This document shows, in pieces, positions 54,068-64,000 of a stretch of 64,000 nucleotides of DNA (its first letter is position 1; the number at the start of each line of letters is the position of its first letter). The notes below the pieces were generated by a model. It had not been told where the DNA came from. It did no database searches and was given only the letters and a program-made list of their open reading frames with translations. The stretch is from CBDATY01 sp965200445 (lineage in GTDB: Bacteria > Bacillota_I > Bacilli_A > Mycoplasmatales > Mycoplasmataceae): NCBI GenBank assembly GCA_965200445.1, contig OZ241341.1:1-64000 (forward strand), read 5' to 3'. The translations under genes were made by a program, and so were the position numbers.

Positions 54068-55363
54068 CTAGAAATAGGCTTTTAAAATAGGGTTTTTAAA
54101 TTGAAAGATTTCAGGATTTTGAAAGAAACTGTTTAAGAACTTAGTAGTGCCCGCTGCACCAGTGTACAGCAAGAAGGCGCTAATTATCGTTAATTGCACA
54201 ATGGCATATTGCGCTAATTCATAACCATACAAAGTTCCGGCAGCAAATTGGGTAGTCGCTACAGCCACAACAGCTAGCGGTAGCAGGCTGTTGGACAATT
54301 CAGTTGAGTATTCATAAACGCCTTTTTGGTCAGTGCATAGGCAAGCATTTTTGTACATCAGAATGTACATTCCAATCATGCCTTCGGTCGCTAACCCCAA
54401 CAGCACAAACAAGAAGACTGCTTCATGAGCATTTAAAAATGTTTCCGCACTTTCGCGAATATTAGCAAAACCAAGTAGCAGAAGAGAAACCGGTAAAACA
54501 ATGTAACCAAATGTTTGCAAAGTGGTTGCGTTTTTACGTCCCATAGCTAGATAACGATAAATTAGCACAACTGTGCCAAAACCACCTAACACTAAAGTCA
54601 CAACTCAGAAAATTCATAGCAACACAGTAGCTTCATTGGTTAAGTTTTTACTTGTATATAAAGCAAAACCCAATCCAGACAATGGAATAATGTAAGCACC
54701 GTTTAATTCACTTAAGCTATTTTTTTGTTTAATAAAGTAATTGATGGATATGTATATATACCAGCACATCAAAATAACGGTAGCCAGTATTCCAATCGCA
54801 TAAAACACCAAACCAGCATACCATAGACCATCACTAGTTGATGTCGTACTTTGTAATAGTACTTCTCCAAAAACAATAATAATAATTGGAATAATAGCCA
54901 GATGCGCTAAAGAATAAGGCACAAAAAAGGTTTTCTTAAATTGCCTCCAGTTAAATAATAGCTTAATTGCCATCATCACAACAATAATAAGGGCGATCGT
55001 AGCCGTTAATTTGGGAATTCAGGCAGTTGAAAGAGCGAAGCCACCAATATTGTAGCCGTCTTTATCAAAGGCAAACCAAATTGCGCCCACCATCATAATT
55101 CCTAATGCCCATGTTAAGCCTGAATAAGGCAGGCCACTAAGGCGAGTTGTAACAAGTTCTGATGCTGAACCAAACTTATTTTTTTTACTTTTCAAAGTTT
55201 TTTCTTTTTTATCTTTTGATGTTGGTTCAGGATCAGGTGTAGTCGCAGCAACTGCTTCTGCCTTGTCAGTTGCAGGTTTAGCTGGACTACCCATTGTTGT
55301 ACCAGGGTTAGATATAACAGATTTCAAGCCCATCGGACTTCTGTTATCTTTGTTTTCTTCCAT
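54068..55363 (-). CDS. polytopic membrane protein, SLAC1/TDT-like
   Basis: A 431-residue protein. The first 75 residues are soluble, Pro/Lys/Ala-rich and probably disordered. They are followed by about ten membrane helices beginning at RLSGLPYSGLTWALGIMMVG. The pattern of helices with PLSGLGFALYTS recalls the tellurite-resistance/dicarboxylate transporter (TDT, SLAC1) family, so an anion or organic-acid channel is possible; confidence in the family is moderate. AAAGGAG stands before the ATG. No operon partner is evident. Confidence 0.65.
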
Positions 55364-55473
55364 TGATACTCCTTTCTAAAATCATTTTAGCAAAAATATC
55401 TTATTTATATTGACTATTATACAAAAATTGTATTTTTCTATTGCAATTAGCTAGGTAATTTTTTAAGCGCTCC

Positions 55474-56787
55474 CTACTCAGCGGGCAACAATGACTCCGG
55501 ATAAAAATCTAAATCTTGAATATACTTTAAGACCTGTTCTTTCAAAATGTAAACTTTATTTTCAAATTCACCCCGCGAAAGGGTTCATGCCTGAATAATC
55601 AAGTGAGCCAACATTTTGAACTCAGCAGCACAAAACCCCCGGGTTGTCATAGCTGGTGTACCAAATCGGACACCACTAGTTACAAAGGGTGACTCAGTGT
55701 CTTGGGGAACAGTGTTTTTATTAACAATAATGTTAATTTTTTCTAGTCTTTCGGCAGCCTCTTTACCAGTCAGATGAATAAATGAGTCTTTAGTATTAAC
55801 TGTGAAAAGATGATTTTCACTTTTACCCCCTACTACAATAAAGCCATGGTTTTTAAAGACAGTTGCCATAGTACTAGCATTTTCCACAATATATTGTTGG
55901 TACTTAATAAAGTCTGGCTGTTGAGCTTCGTAAAACGCTTGAGCTTTAGCAATAATAGTGTGTTCCAATGGCCCACCTTGGGTGCGGGGAAAAACAGCCT
56001 TGTCAACTTTAGCAGCTAGTTCTGCGCGGCATAGAATAATACCACCACGGGGTCCGCGCAGGGTTTTGTGCGTAGTGCTAGTAATAATATCAGCATAGCA
56101 CGCTGGATTAGGGTGCTGTCCCGCCACAATTAAACCAGCAATATGCGCAACATCGGTCAGTAAATAGGCACCTACTTCATCTGCGATAGCCCGAAATTTA
56201 GATCAATCAATAATCAGTGGATAAGCACTAGCTCCAGCAATAATTAATTTTGGTTTGCACTTAAGTGCTATTTTACGGACATCTTCATAATTAATTTCAC
56301 CACTTTTCGGATCAACCCCGTAGCTATGACCTTGGTAGATTTTGCCAGAAAAATTAACGTGGAAGCCATGGGTTAAATGACCGCCGTCCTGTAAATTCAT
56401 CCCCAAAATCGCATCACCCGGTTTTAAAACAGTAGCATAAGCGGCTTCATTAGCTTGGGAACCTGAGTGGGGTTGCACATTAGCGTGAGCATTGGCTTTT
56501 TTGCAATCAGCATTGCTGCAATCGCAAGCAAATAATTTTTTAATTAAATCCTGCGCAAGGGTTTCGGCGGCATCAATGAATCGACACCCCGAGTAATAAC
56601 GTTTACCTGGATAACCTTCACAATACTTATTGGTTAAAACTGACCCTGTCAGTTCTAACACAGCTGGGGAGGTAAAGTTTTCAGAAGCAATTAAATTGAC
56701 ATAATCTTTTTGCCTTTGCATTTCTTGCTTCACAATAGTTAGTAATTTAGGATGCACAGTGCGCTTAAAAAAATCCTGGTCTGCCAT
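55474..56787 (-). CDS. glyA: serine hydroxymethyltransferase with Cys-rich insertion
   Basis: A 437-residue PLP enzyme converting serine and tetrahydrofolate to glycine and methylene-THF. ENFTSPAVLELTGSVLTNKY, VQPHSGSQANEAAY, LTDVAHIAGLI and the PLP lysine in STTHKTLRGPRGG are canonical. Just before the ANVQPHSGSQAN motif a short insertion CDCSNADCKKANA brings three Cys not usual at this place. AGGAG precedes the ATG by 9 nt. Identity is certain; the insert is odd. Confidence 0.97.
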
Positions 56788-56987
56788 AAATGGACTGCTC
56801 CTAATTAAAGAATGAATATTGTTGCTAATATAATGTTATTCTAAATGATTTTCCAAATAAAAGATTGCCAAATCATCATTTGTCATAAACCTATCCACTA
56901 ATTCGTTTAGGAGTGTGTAGTGTTGGGAATAGGTTAATTAAAAATAACTTGCTAACCAATAGCAACCATGTTTTATAGGCAAACCTT

Positions 56988-57005
56988 AGCTAATTATAAT
57001 TAGCT
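56988..57005. repeat. 18-bp perfect palindrome at the lon stop codon
   Basis: AGCTAATTATAATTAGCT overlaps the TAA of lon (57000-57002). It may form part of a terminator or protect the 3' end; no T-run follows. Confidence 0.4.
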
Positions 57006-59360
57006 GTGAAATACTTCTTTAAAAACCTCTTCATAGCGACTGAAAAACTTAATTTCTAAGTTCTTGAGTACTTCTGCCGGAATATCGTCCAAGTCTTTTT
57101 CGTTTTTATCAGGAATTAAAATCATTTTCAAATTGCTGCGATGCGCTGAAATGGATTTTTCTTTTAGCCCCCCAATCGGTAAAATGTGTCCTCGCAAAGT
57201 TATTTCACCGGTCATACCAATTTCTTTGGAAACGGGTTTTTTGGACAAAGCACTAATAATGGCTGTTGTCATGGTAATACCAGCGCTCGGACCATCCTTT
57301 GGTACAGCCCCTTCGGGAACGTGAATGTGAATATCATTATTTTCAAATAAAGCTGAATCGATGCCAAAGTGTTTTGTGTTCGCCTTCACATAATCTAGGG
57401 CAATGCTGGCTGATTCTTTCATAATTTCACCCAACTTACCAGTTAGCACTAAATTACCCTTACCAGGGAAATAATTAGCTTCAATCGGCAAAATATCACC
57501 ACCGTACTGTGTATAAGCTAAACCAGTCACAACCCCTATTTGGGATTTTTTTTCTTTTTTAGTGTGATCAAAAATGCGTTTTTTCAAAAATTCATTGACC
57601 ACTTTGTTGTCAACCACTAAAGTGGTTAATTCTTTAGTTAACAGCTTAACAATAAATTTACGCACCACTGATGTCAGTAGTCGTTCTAATTCCCTAACCC
57701 CAGCTTCGCGGGTGTAATATTTAATAATTTCTTCAATACCAGATTTACGAAATCGAATGTGTTTTTTGGTTAAGCCAACGTCCTTTAGAATTTGGGGAAT
57801 TAAGTAACGCACCGCAATTTCATATTTTTCAATTTCGGTATAAGAAGACAATTGAATAATTTCCATCCTATCAACAAGTGCTTCAGGGATGTTTTCATAA
57901 TAATTAGCAGTTGCAATGAACATAACATCTTGCAAAGAATATTCTTCTTCAATATAGTGATCCAAGAAATGTGCGTTTTGTTCTGGGTCCAGCACCTCTA
58001 GCATAGCACTAGCGGGGTCCCCTTGGTAAGAAGAAGCCATTTTATCAATTTCATCGAACAAAAAGAGTGGGTTCTTGACCTTAGCACGCTTCATCGTTTG
58101 CAAAACCCGCCCCGGCATAGCACCAATATAGGTTTTACGGTGACCCCGAATTTCAGCTTCATCCTTAATTCCGCCCAATGACATTTTGACAAAAGTTCGT
58201 CCGGTAGCTTCAGCAATTGATTTAGCTAAGGATGTTTTTCCTACCCCTGGTGGTCCTACCAAGCATATAATCTGACTTTTAGCAGAGTTTTTGTTTAAAA
58301 TTTTAACAGCTAAATATTCAATAATCCGGCGTTTAATTTTTTCCAAACCATAATGGTGACTGTCCAAAGTTTTAGTGGCAAATTTTAGATCACGAATTTC
58401 TTCTTTGGTTTCATGCCACGGTAGCGCCATCATTCATTCAATGTAGTTTCTGATGACATTCGATTCACTAGCTACCGCTGGTAATGTTTCGTAGCGGTTA
58501 ATTTCTTTTAAGATCCGTTCTTTAATTTCTTTGGGAAAGGGTTCGTTATTCAAACGTTCTGTGTAACCTTTCATTTCTGAAGCGTCAGCCCCTTCTAGCT
58601 CGCCCAACTCTTCTTTGATAGCTTTCAGTTTTTCACGTAAGTAATATTCGCGTTGTTGCTCGTTAACCTTATTTTTAATTTTTTGAGTTATCTTTTGATC
58701 AATTTGGGAATTATCTTCTTCATCTACCACGCTTTGAAAGAAAAATTTTAAACGGGCTTCGGGGTCTAATTCTTCGAGCAGTCTTTGTTTAGATTCAGTG
58801 GACAGAAAAGTGGCAAAATGGGCTAAAGCATCTGAAATATCATTAAAATTATTTTTAGTAATATTATCTAGTAATCCAGATGGTATTTTAATATGGACAT
58901 TTTTAGCATAGTCAAGATGTTCTTGAAAACTCACCGCAATTTCCTTAGAAGAAAGTTTGCGAGATTGTAAAACCACAGGGTTAGTAACCCAGTATGGTGC
59001 TTCTGTGTCTTGTTTAATAATTTCTAAGTCATCCAAGCGCACACGTTCTTCTGCTTTAAAAATGAGTGTTAAGGTTCCATCATTTCATTCCTTCCGAATT
59101 TTAAATGACGCTAACACGCCAACCGGAAACAGATCTTTTGCTGTTGGTTCATCCTGGTCAGGATTCATTTGACTAACTAAAACAATTTTATGCTGAAAAT
59201 CACGAATTCCGGCTCGCACAGCACTAACCGAAAGTGGTCTGCCTACTTCTAATACCTTTTCAAACCCAGGAAAGATAAAACTACCTCGTGTAATCATCAC
59301 TGGCATTTTTTTAATCTGTGATTCTGCTTTTTTAACCTTTGAACTTTTGGCTTCGCTCAT
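57000..59360 (-). CDS. lon: ATP-dependent Lon protease
   Basis: A 786-residue cytosolic AAA+ protease. An N-terminal LON substrate domain (MITRGSFIFPGFEKVLEVGR) and coiled-coil are followed by Walker A GPPGVGKTSLAKSIA, Walker B NPLFLFDEIDKM, and the Ser-Lys catalytic site in KDGPSAGITMTTA with the later Lys in LPIGGLKEKSISA. AAGGAGT lies before the ATG. A CIRCE-like dyad overlaps the likely promoter, so HrcA control on heat shock is plausible. Confidence 0.97.
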
Positions 59361-59388
59361 ATAGACTCCTTACATTTTTTGTAATATT

Positions 59389-59416
59389 ATTGTACAACAA
59401 AAATTAGCAGTTTCAA
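59389..59416 (-). promoter_or_regulatory. lon promoter
   Basis: TTGAAA (59411-59416), 16-bp spacer, TACAAT (59389-59394) on the minus strand, 29 bp upstream of the lon ATG. The -35 lies inside the CIRCE-like dyad. Confidence 0.6.
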
Positions 59417-59430
59417 CACTAGATTGCTAA
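59404..59430. promoter_or_regulatory. CIRCE-like operator (HrcA site candidate)
   Basis: TTAGCA-N15-TGCTAA, exactly the outer halves and spacing of CIRCE (TTAGCACTC-N9-GAGTGCTAA); the inner CTC/GAG triplets are not conserved. It overlaps the lon -35 box. The same dyad extends to a 10-bp stem with T residues and might also terminate tig transcription. Confidence 0.5.
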
Positions 59431-59459
59431 TTTTATTTTATTTACGTAAAAATACAGTA

Positions 59460-60887
59460 TTACTTTGTTTTAGTACTTGCTTTTGGCTTAGGTGATTTAG
59501 TTGGGACTTGTTTTTTAGGGGCAGCACCTTGCTTGCGCGCTTTAGCAGCATTGGTTTGCTTAGCGACAGGTGGTTTTGCTTTACTTTTGCTGGGCTTAAC
59601 TGCATCTTGGCCATTGTGGTCATAGAGAAAATCTAGCACCAATTGATTACTTAATTGCTGCACTAGGTTAGATTCCTTGATTAATCCTTGCAGGTCCTTT
59701 ACTGGCATATTAAACTGTTTGCTTAATTTACTATATTCATCAGCAATTTGCTGCTTGCTGGGTACTAATTTTTCTGCTCGACGCACATGATCTATAATGA
59801 TGGTGTTCTCAATTCTCTGCACAGCGTCATCACGTAGTTCTGCTTCAATTTGGGTGTCAGTATATCCTGAACGTTTTTTGTATTCCTTCATTGTCAGCTT
59901 CTTTTGGATTACTTCTTTTTCTAACTGACGCTTTAAATCTTTAATTTCACGGTGTACTAATTCTTCAGGAATAACTAGGTGTGCTTTTGCAGCAATGGCT
60001 TGAAGTAACTCCCCAATAAAATCGTTGCGGTGATTTTTTTGCCGTTCTCCTAGCAATGAATCGTGAATATATTTTTTTAACTCAGCCACGGTCTTAACAT
60101 TTGGTAAATTAGCGTCTTTCACCAATTCGGCATTGACAGGGGGTAATTGCTTAGCTTGCACTTTATTTACTTTAACTTCAAAGACTGCTTTGGCGCCCGC
60201 TACTTTTGGTTGGATATAATCAGCAGGGAACTGAATATTAATTTCGCGTTCTTCACCAGCTTTAACCCCTATCAGGGCATCTTCAAAGCCTGCAATAAAC
60301 TGTTTACTTCCTAGTTCCAGATCAAATTTTTTGGCACTACCATTGGGAAAAGCTGTGCCATTAATATAACCCTTAAAATCAATATTAACCTGGTCGCCCA
60401 TAGCTGCTGCGGTTTTTTTATCACTTAGCATGGCAAACTTATTTTGCAATTGTTTTAGCTCCTGCGTAATATCAGCAGCAGATACAGCTACTTTCTTTTT
60501 CACTATATTAGTAAAACCAGTGTATTTTTTTACTTCAAAACGTGGTTGCAGAGGAAAATGAATCAATAAGGTGTATTGATTACGATTAAGCGTTTTTACC
60601 TCAATTTTAGGTTGACCATAAGGCTTTTCTACATCCTTTTGGGTTAAAGCAAATTTATAAGCTTTGGCAGCAGCTAAGCGGTGCGCTTCAGTTAAAATTT
60701 GCCGCTCTGACGTGTGTTGATTAACTACATCTTGGGGAGCGTGTCCTTTCCGAAAACCAGGTACTGTGATTTTACTGGCTAGTATCGCTTTGGCTTTTTT
60801 TAATAAGGCTTTTCATTCTTGGCCTGTGATATCCACCTGCCATTCGCCGGCGTTAGCGGATTTAGTATGATTAACTTTAAAATTCAT
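59460..60887 (-). CDS. tig: trigger factor
   Basis: A 475-residue ribosome-associated chaperone and prolyl isomerase. The ribosome-docking loop is TVPGFRKGHAP near residue 45; the PPIase part has DQVNIDFKGYINGTAFPNGS; a helical C-terminal chaperone domain follows. The last 45 residues form a Lys/Pro/Ala/Thr tail (TKSPKPKASTKTK) not usual in the family. AGGA precedes ATG 60887. It is upstream of lon on the same strand. Confidence 0.95.
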
Positions 60888-60988
60888 TAAATATAATCCT
60901 TGCTCTAGTTCTAAAATTAAAAATTAACATCTTTAATAGCATTTTAACTTACTTTCACAGCATTATTATAAATACTTAAAAATACTGT

Positions 60989-61753
60989 TTATATCAAGGT
61001 TTGAATGTAAGACCAATTAGCTAAGTTAGCATCAAACTGATCTTTTGACAAAGTATGTTGCTGCACAAAATCATCTTTTGACAAAGTTTTATTTTGCATT
61101 TGCAACGCTAACCAAACAAAAACAGGTGCTATACTAGCAGCTGGTGTTAATTGCCGCACAGCTGGAAAAATATCATCAAAAGCAATCCGCACTAATTTGA
61201 TAGCTAAGTTATACGTATCTATATCATCACTGGCTACCATATCATCAATCACTTTAATGAGTTCTTGGGCAGGTTGACAATCTTCAAACAGGGTGACATC
61301 AGCCTTGTTAATAATTAAAAAGGTACGATTGTGTTTTTTAATTAAAGTGTGGTTAATTAAATCATTAAAATACAACAGAAAACATAAATGCGTCTTGGTT
61401 GCATTAGAAACTGCTGGTGCTACTAGCAAATTGTTGATTGATTTTAAATAATGCCTCAAGTTAAACTTTGATAAGTCATATACTAACCCCACTGCTTCTT
61501 CACTTGCTAATGGTTTTTCTAAAGCAGCTAAAATTGCTTCGGGCGGTAGGATAGCAGTGTGTTTTTTGCTAGCCTGCTGTGATTGTAAAACCCATATTTG
61601 GTGACTTAACTCTTCTAACTGTTGGCGGATAGCACCTGGTATATACGGTGCTTTTAATTCATCTTGAATAATCGTTTTAGCTTTATGTAGCTGTTTTGCT
61701 TGTAATAATGCGTTTAACTCCCTGATTAGTTCAGTGTAATAATTAGTTTCCAA
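60989..61753 (-). CDS. DUF3196-like mollicute protein
   Basis: A helical soluble protein of about 254 residues starting NYYTELIRELNALLQAKQL, with KAPYIPGAIRQQLEELS. This resembles the mollicute DUF3196 family (Asn-Tyr-Tyr start, Pro-Tyr-Ile-Pro motif), whose function is unknown. The TTG at 61753 fits that N-terminus; an alternative TTG at 61792 would add 13 hydrophobic residues and abut tRNA-Arg. Two identical DFVQQHTLSKDQFD-type segments (LSKD) near the end suggest a local repeat. Confidence 0.65.
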   Translation of the reverse strand: METNYYTELIRELNALLQAKQLHKAKTIIQDELKAPYIPGAIRQQLEELSHQIWVLQSQQASKKHTAILPPEAILAALEKPLASEEAVGLVYDLSKFNLRHYLKSINNLLVAPAVSNATKTHLCFLLYFNDLINHTLIKKHNRTFLIINKADVTLFEDCQPAQELIKVIDDMVASDDIDTYNLAIKLVRIAFDDIFPAVRQLTPAASIAPVFVWLALQMQNKTLSKDDFVQQHTLSKDQFDANLANWSYIQTLI

Positions 61754-61793
61754 AAAACGATACGGACAAAAAATCTCAATTTTTATAAACAAA

Positions 61794-61870
61794 TGGCGCC
61801 CACGGAGGGACTCGAACCCCCGACCCCAAGCTTAGAAGGCGTGTGCTCTATCCAACTGAGCTACGTGGGC
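61794..61870 (-). tRNA. tRNA-Arg (UCU)
   Basis: Minus strand, GCCCACGTAGCTCAGTTGG start, anticodon loop CTTCTAA with anticodon TCT, T arm GGGGGTTCGAGTCCC and encoded CCA. It decodes AGA/AGG. Confidence 0.95.
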
Positions 61871-61878
61871 TTTAGGTA

Positions 61879-61911
61879 AACTACCCTGTATTGTAACAAA
61901 AATGGGTAGTT
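61879..61911. repeat. 8-bp inverted repeat between the two tRNA-Arg genes
   Basis: AACTACCC and GGGTAGTT around 17 nt. It includes a TACAAT (-10-like) element on the minus strand, so it may be a promoter-associated or processing element for tRNA-Arg(UCU). Confidence 0.35.
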
Positions 61912-61941
61912 TTGAGTTGGCACTGCAACTGATATACACAA

Positions 61942-62017
61942 TGGCGCCCATGGAGGGACTCGAACCCCCGACCAAATGCTTAGGAAGCACTTGTTCTATC
62001 CACTGAACTACACGGGC
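61942..62017 (-). tRNA. tRNA-Arg (CCU)
   Basis: Minus strand, GCCCGTGTAGTTCAGTGG start, anticodon loop TTCCTAA with anticodon CCT, T arm identical to the neighbouring tRNA-Arg, and encoded CCA. It decodes AGG. The two T arms and 3' ends match, suggesting tandem duplication. Confidence 0.94.
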
Positions 62018-62042
62018 CAGGAGTAAATCAATGCCGTTATTT

Positions 62043-62071
62043 ATTATACCTTTGTTACTAATTAATGGAAA
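62043..62071 (-). promoter_or_regulatory. promoter of the tRNA-Arg cluster
   Basis: TTTCCA (62066-62071), 17-bp spacer, TATAAT (62043-62048), 26 bp before tRNA-Arg(CCU). Confidence 0.6.
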
Positions 62072-62350
62072 TACATGAGGCACAAACTATCCATTATCTA
62101 GACTTTTTAAATTTCCCATTTTTAGATAGGTTCAATTTAGAGCGCAAAATATCCTTAAATCTAAATGGCATCAAATTTAATGTTCTGACAAACATTTAAT
62201 AAACATGGTTTTTTTGGGGTCTAGCTGGCTTAAGATTATTGTTAAGACCAAGAGCACGTTTGTGATTTTCTTGGACAATAAAGTGGCAAGATTGAATAAA
62301 AATTTATTTCTTAACCTACTTTTTTTAAGACAGCCATTGCAATATTTTTA
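62072..62350. other. intergenic region between tRNA-Arg and lipoprotein gene
   Basis: About 280 bp, AT-rich. The plus-strand frame at 62205-62408 is mostly hydrophobic, lacks a ribosome site and overlaps the lipoprotein gene, so it is not called. No other signal was recognised. Confidence 0.4.
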
Positions 62351-63130
62351 TTATGTTATATCTCCTTTGATAAAAATAATTGTGAATTTGTTATTGTATG
62401 GATTTTGAGCTTCTAGATAAAGGTAGATACCATCTTTTAAGTAGGTTGCTAAAGAGGTGTTGCTATCATCTGGGATGAGGTTTTTATTCTGATCGTAGTC
62501 AACATAATCGCCACCCAATTTACTTAAATCTTTTCAAACATCGCCTACTACCAAATCACCTGCTGCATTTACTGCATCATCTTCATAACTGTCGGACCCT
62601 GAATCTCAAATATCTCATTTTCCGGTGTTATTGTTTGTAGTAATTTTAAAATTAGAATTTTGTTGTTGATTAGTTTCTGCCAAGGTGACATTTAACCCTT
62701 TAAAGTCTTCCGCAGCACCCACATTAATGTCAGCCCTAACAAATACAGCAGCACCTGGTGTTAAAGTAGTGCCAAAGAGAGTGATTGTTTTTAGATCACC
62801 ACTTGTTAAAGTCGGGTTTGCTTTTTGTAAAGAGTTTTTAATGGCGGTGATGGTATCTTTGTTGGTTGTGTCAGGGTTGGTGCCGGCAGGGACAGTGATA
62901 TCAACTTCAGCGATTGCCTCTTTAATTCAAAATACTCTGGCAGGCAGCAAGTAATAGTTAGCAAAAATAGTTTTTTGTTTTTCTCCTCAAGTAGAAAAAT
63001 CCCAAGGATTAAAACCACCTTGATCAGTTTTTTTGTTATTATTTGCGTCATTTTCTCCACAGCTAACAACTGCGCTAGCGCTTGAGCCAGCGATACAGAT
63101 AGCTCCTAGTAGAGTTAAAATTTTTCTCAT
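62351..63130 (-). CDS. lipoprotein with one lipoprotein-17-type domain
   Basis: A 259-residue lipoprotein. Signal MRKILTLLGAICIAGSSASA ends VVSC with Cys24 as the lipid site, followed by an Asn/Lys-rich linker. Residues about 75-135 contain TVPAGTNPDTTNKDTITAI and NPTLTSGDLKTITLFG, the same repeat unit as in the chitinase and the 42490 lipoprotein. The C-terminal 110 residues are acidic and Tyr/Asn-rich (WDIWDSGSDSYEDDA). AAGGAA stands 6 nt before the ATG. Function unknown. Confidence 0.82.
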
Positions 63131-63265
63131 TCATCGTTCCTTCTATATATTTATATAAAGTTTTAATATCTAAAATTATATCCAATAATCAGTAGCCTTT
63201 ATACTTTGCTTTTATTTAATTTATGGGATGTATATATTTATGCCAGCTTAGCTCAGCAGTAATTA

Positions 63266-64000
63266 TTATTTACGGTTTTTATGAATTGATGGATTTTGCT
63301 CATCAAAGTGTAAAAAAGTATACAAATTAGCAGTCGTCGTTTTATTACCAACCACTTTTGCTAATTCCTCGTAGCTAGCTTTCTGCATAGATGCTAAGTC
63401 ATGAAAGGCAGCGTATAATTTGTGAATTGTCTTAGGACCTACCCCTACTACTTCTTCTAAAACATTGGATTGCAGCTGGCGCGATTGCAGGCGCTTAAAT
63501 TTATTAATTACAAATTTATGTACGGTATTTTGAACTTCTGTTAGCCAGTGAAATAAGGGACTATTTTTTGCTAAAAAGATGGGCTTACTATTGTTAGTTA
63601 ACAAATAATCAGTGCGGTGGTGGGCATCTTTAACTAAGCCTAGTAGAGGAATTTGTAAATTTAATGATTTTAATGCTTTTTTTGCGGCATTGATTTGAAT
63701 TTTGCCACCATCAATGATAATTAAGTCCGGCAGCGGTTTTTGCTGAGCTTGATAGTTTTGGTACTTTAAATACACAGACTTTTCAATGCTTAAAGCATCG
63801 TTTTGTTTAGGCAGTTCTATTCTAAACATACGATTATCTTGGGGGTGCAAAAAGCCTTTTTTGTACACCACACACCCGCCAACAATCACATCGTTTTGCC
63901 AAGTGCTAATGTCAAAGGCATGAATTTCATATAATTCATGGGGGATTTGCAAATGCTTTTGCAGGCTAACCAGCAAATTACTGACATTGTAATTAATAAA
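63266..64000 (-). CDS. uvrC: UvrABC system protein C, C-terminal part
   Basis: The last 245 codons of UvrC; the 5' part lies beyond the window. The RNase H-like endonuclease domain is seen in PHELYEIHAFDIS, VGGCVVYKKGF and DLIIIDGGKIQINAA, with the catalytic Asp residues. The end holds the helix-hairpin-helix pair (LEEVVGVGPKTIHKL, then LAKVVGNKT). The N-terminal GIY-YIG nuclease is not visible. UvrC makes both incisions around DNA damage. Confidence 0.95.
   Translation of the reverse strand, partial: FINYNVSNLLVSLQKHLQIPHELYEIHAFDISTWQNDVIVGGCVVYKKGFLHPQDNRMFRIELPKQNDALSIEKSVYLKYQNYQAQQKPLPDLIIIDGGKIQINAAKKALKSLNLQIPLLGLVKDAHHRTDYLLTNNSKPIFLAKNSPLFHWLTEVQNTVHKFVINKFKRLQSRQLQSNVLEEVVGVGPKTIHKLYAAFHDLASMQKASYEELAKVVGNKTTTANLYTFLHFDEQNPSIHKNRK

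Noticed and set aside
62205..62408. Plus-strand 67-codon hydrophobic frame
   Set aside because: It overlaps the 3' end of the lipoprotein gene, has no ribosome site, and looks like AT-rich noise.
1..64000. CRISPR arrays, insertion sequences, rRNA genes, replication origin
   Set aside because: No regularly spaced repeats, transposase signatures, rRNA sequence or DnaA-box cluster were seen. The direct repeats at 48.6 and 51.5 kb carry an XRE gene and no transposase.

Overview
The window reads as a chromosomal segment of a mollicute (Mycoplasma-like, order Mycoplasmatales sensu lato). Long conserved genes (ligA, ptsI, pcrA, lon, glyA, rnr, trxB, whiA, chitinase) only read through if TGA is decoded as tryptophan (code 4). 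The DNA is AT-rich, there are many surface lipoproteins with a lipobox Cys, and sugar uptake is by PTS. All long genes were joined through in-frame TGA codons, so apparent breaks at TGA are not pseudogenes. Species was not determined. De novo pyrimidine and thiamine genes plus a chitinase suggest a gut or invertebrate/fish-associated lifestyle rather than a highly reduced vertebrate parasite; this is inference.

Layout (nearly everything is on the minus strand, so transcription runs right to left). 1-7.2 kb: ligA (C-terminus outside the window), a polytopic flippase-like protein, a CPBP protease, a lipoprotein and a PrrC/RloC-like anticodon-nuclease ATPase. 7.2-16.4 kb: PTS general components crr and ptsI, a BMP-type nucleoside ABC transporter (lipoprotein, double ATPase, two permeases), ptsH and a nucleoside phosphorylase. 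16.4-24.3 kb: pcrA, an RDD protein, a glycosyltransferase-like protein, manA, tsaD, a second nucleoside phosphorylase, an XRE regulator with a palindrome, a DUF402 phosphatase-like protein and tRNA-His. 24.4-28.1 kb: a thiamine operon thiT-tenA-thiD-thiM-thiE behind a TPP riboswitch plus terminator. 28.3-33.6 kb: a GH18 chitinase lipoprotein and a glucose/GlcNAc-type PTS EIICB. 33.7-38.2 kb: pyrB-C-F-D-E. 38.3-44.3 kb: an accessory stretch with secreted proteins and lipoproteins, a frameshifted membrane protein, a Doc-like toxin with a 37-codon partner ORF, and the N-terminal half of a MOBV (Pre/Mob) relaxase-like protein. 44.4-48.7 kb: trmB, tmRNA, smpB, rnr, secG. 48.6-52.1 kb: a rearranged cassette in which a direct repeat of about 540 bp (XRE gene plus 5' end of secG) flanks an inverted pair of secreted-protein genes. 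52.1-64 kb: whiA, trxB, a SLAC1-like membrane protein, glyA, lon with a CIRCE-like operator, tig, a DUF3196-like gene, two tRNA-Arg genes, a lipoprotein and uvrC (N-terminus outside the window).

How it works together: the chitinase could release chitooligosaccharides or GlcNAc at the surface, EIICB with PtsI/HPr/EIIA imports an amino sugar or glucose, and ManA feeds hexose phosphates into glycolysis. The nucleoside ABC system and two phosphorylases salvage nucleosides, while the pyr operon makes UMP from aspartate and carbamoyl phosphate; no carAB is seen here. thiT imports thiamine, and thiD, thiM and thiE rebuild thiamine monophosphate from salvaged moieties under riboswitch control. Ribosome rescue (tmRNA, SmpB, RNase R) is clustered.
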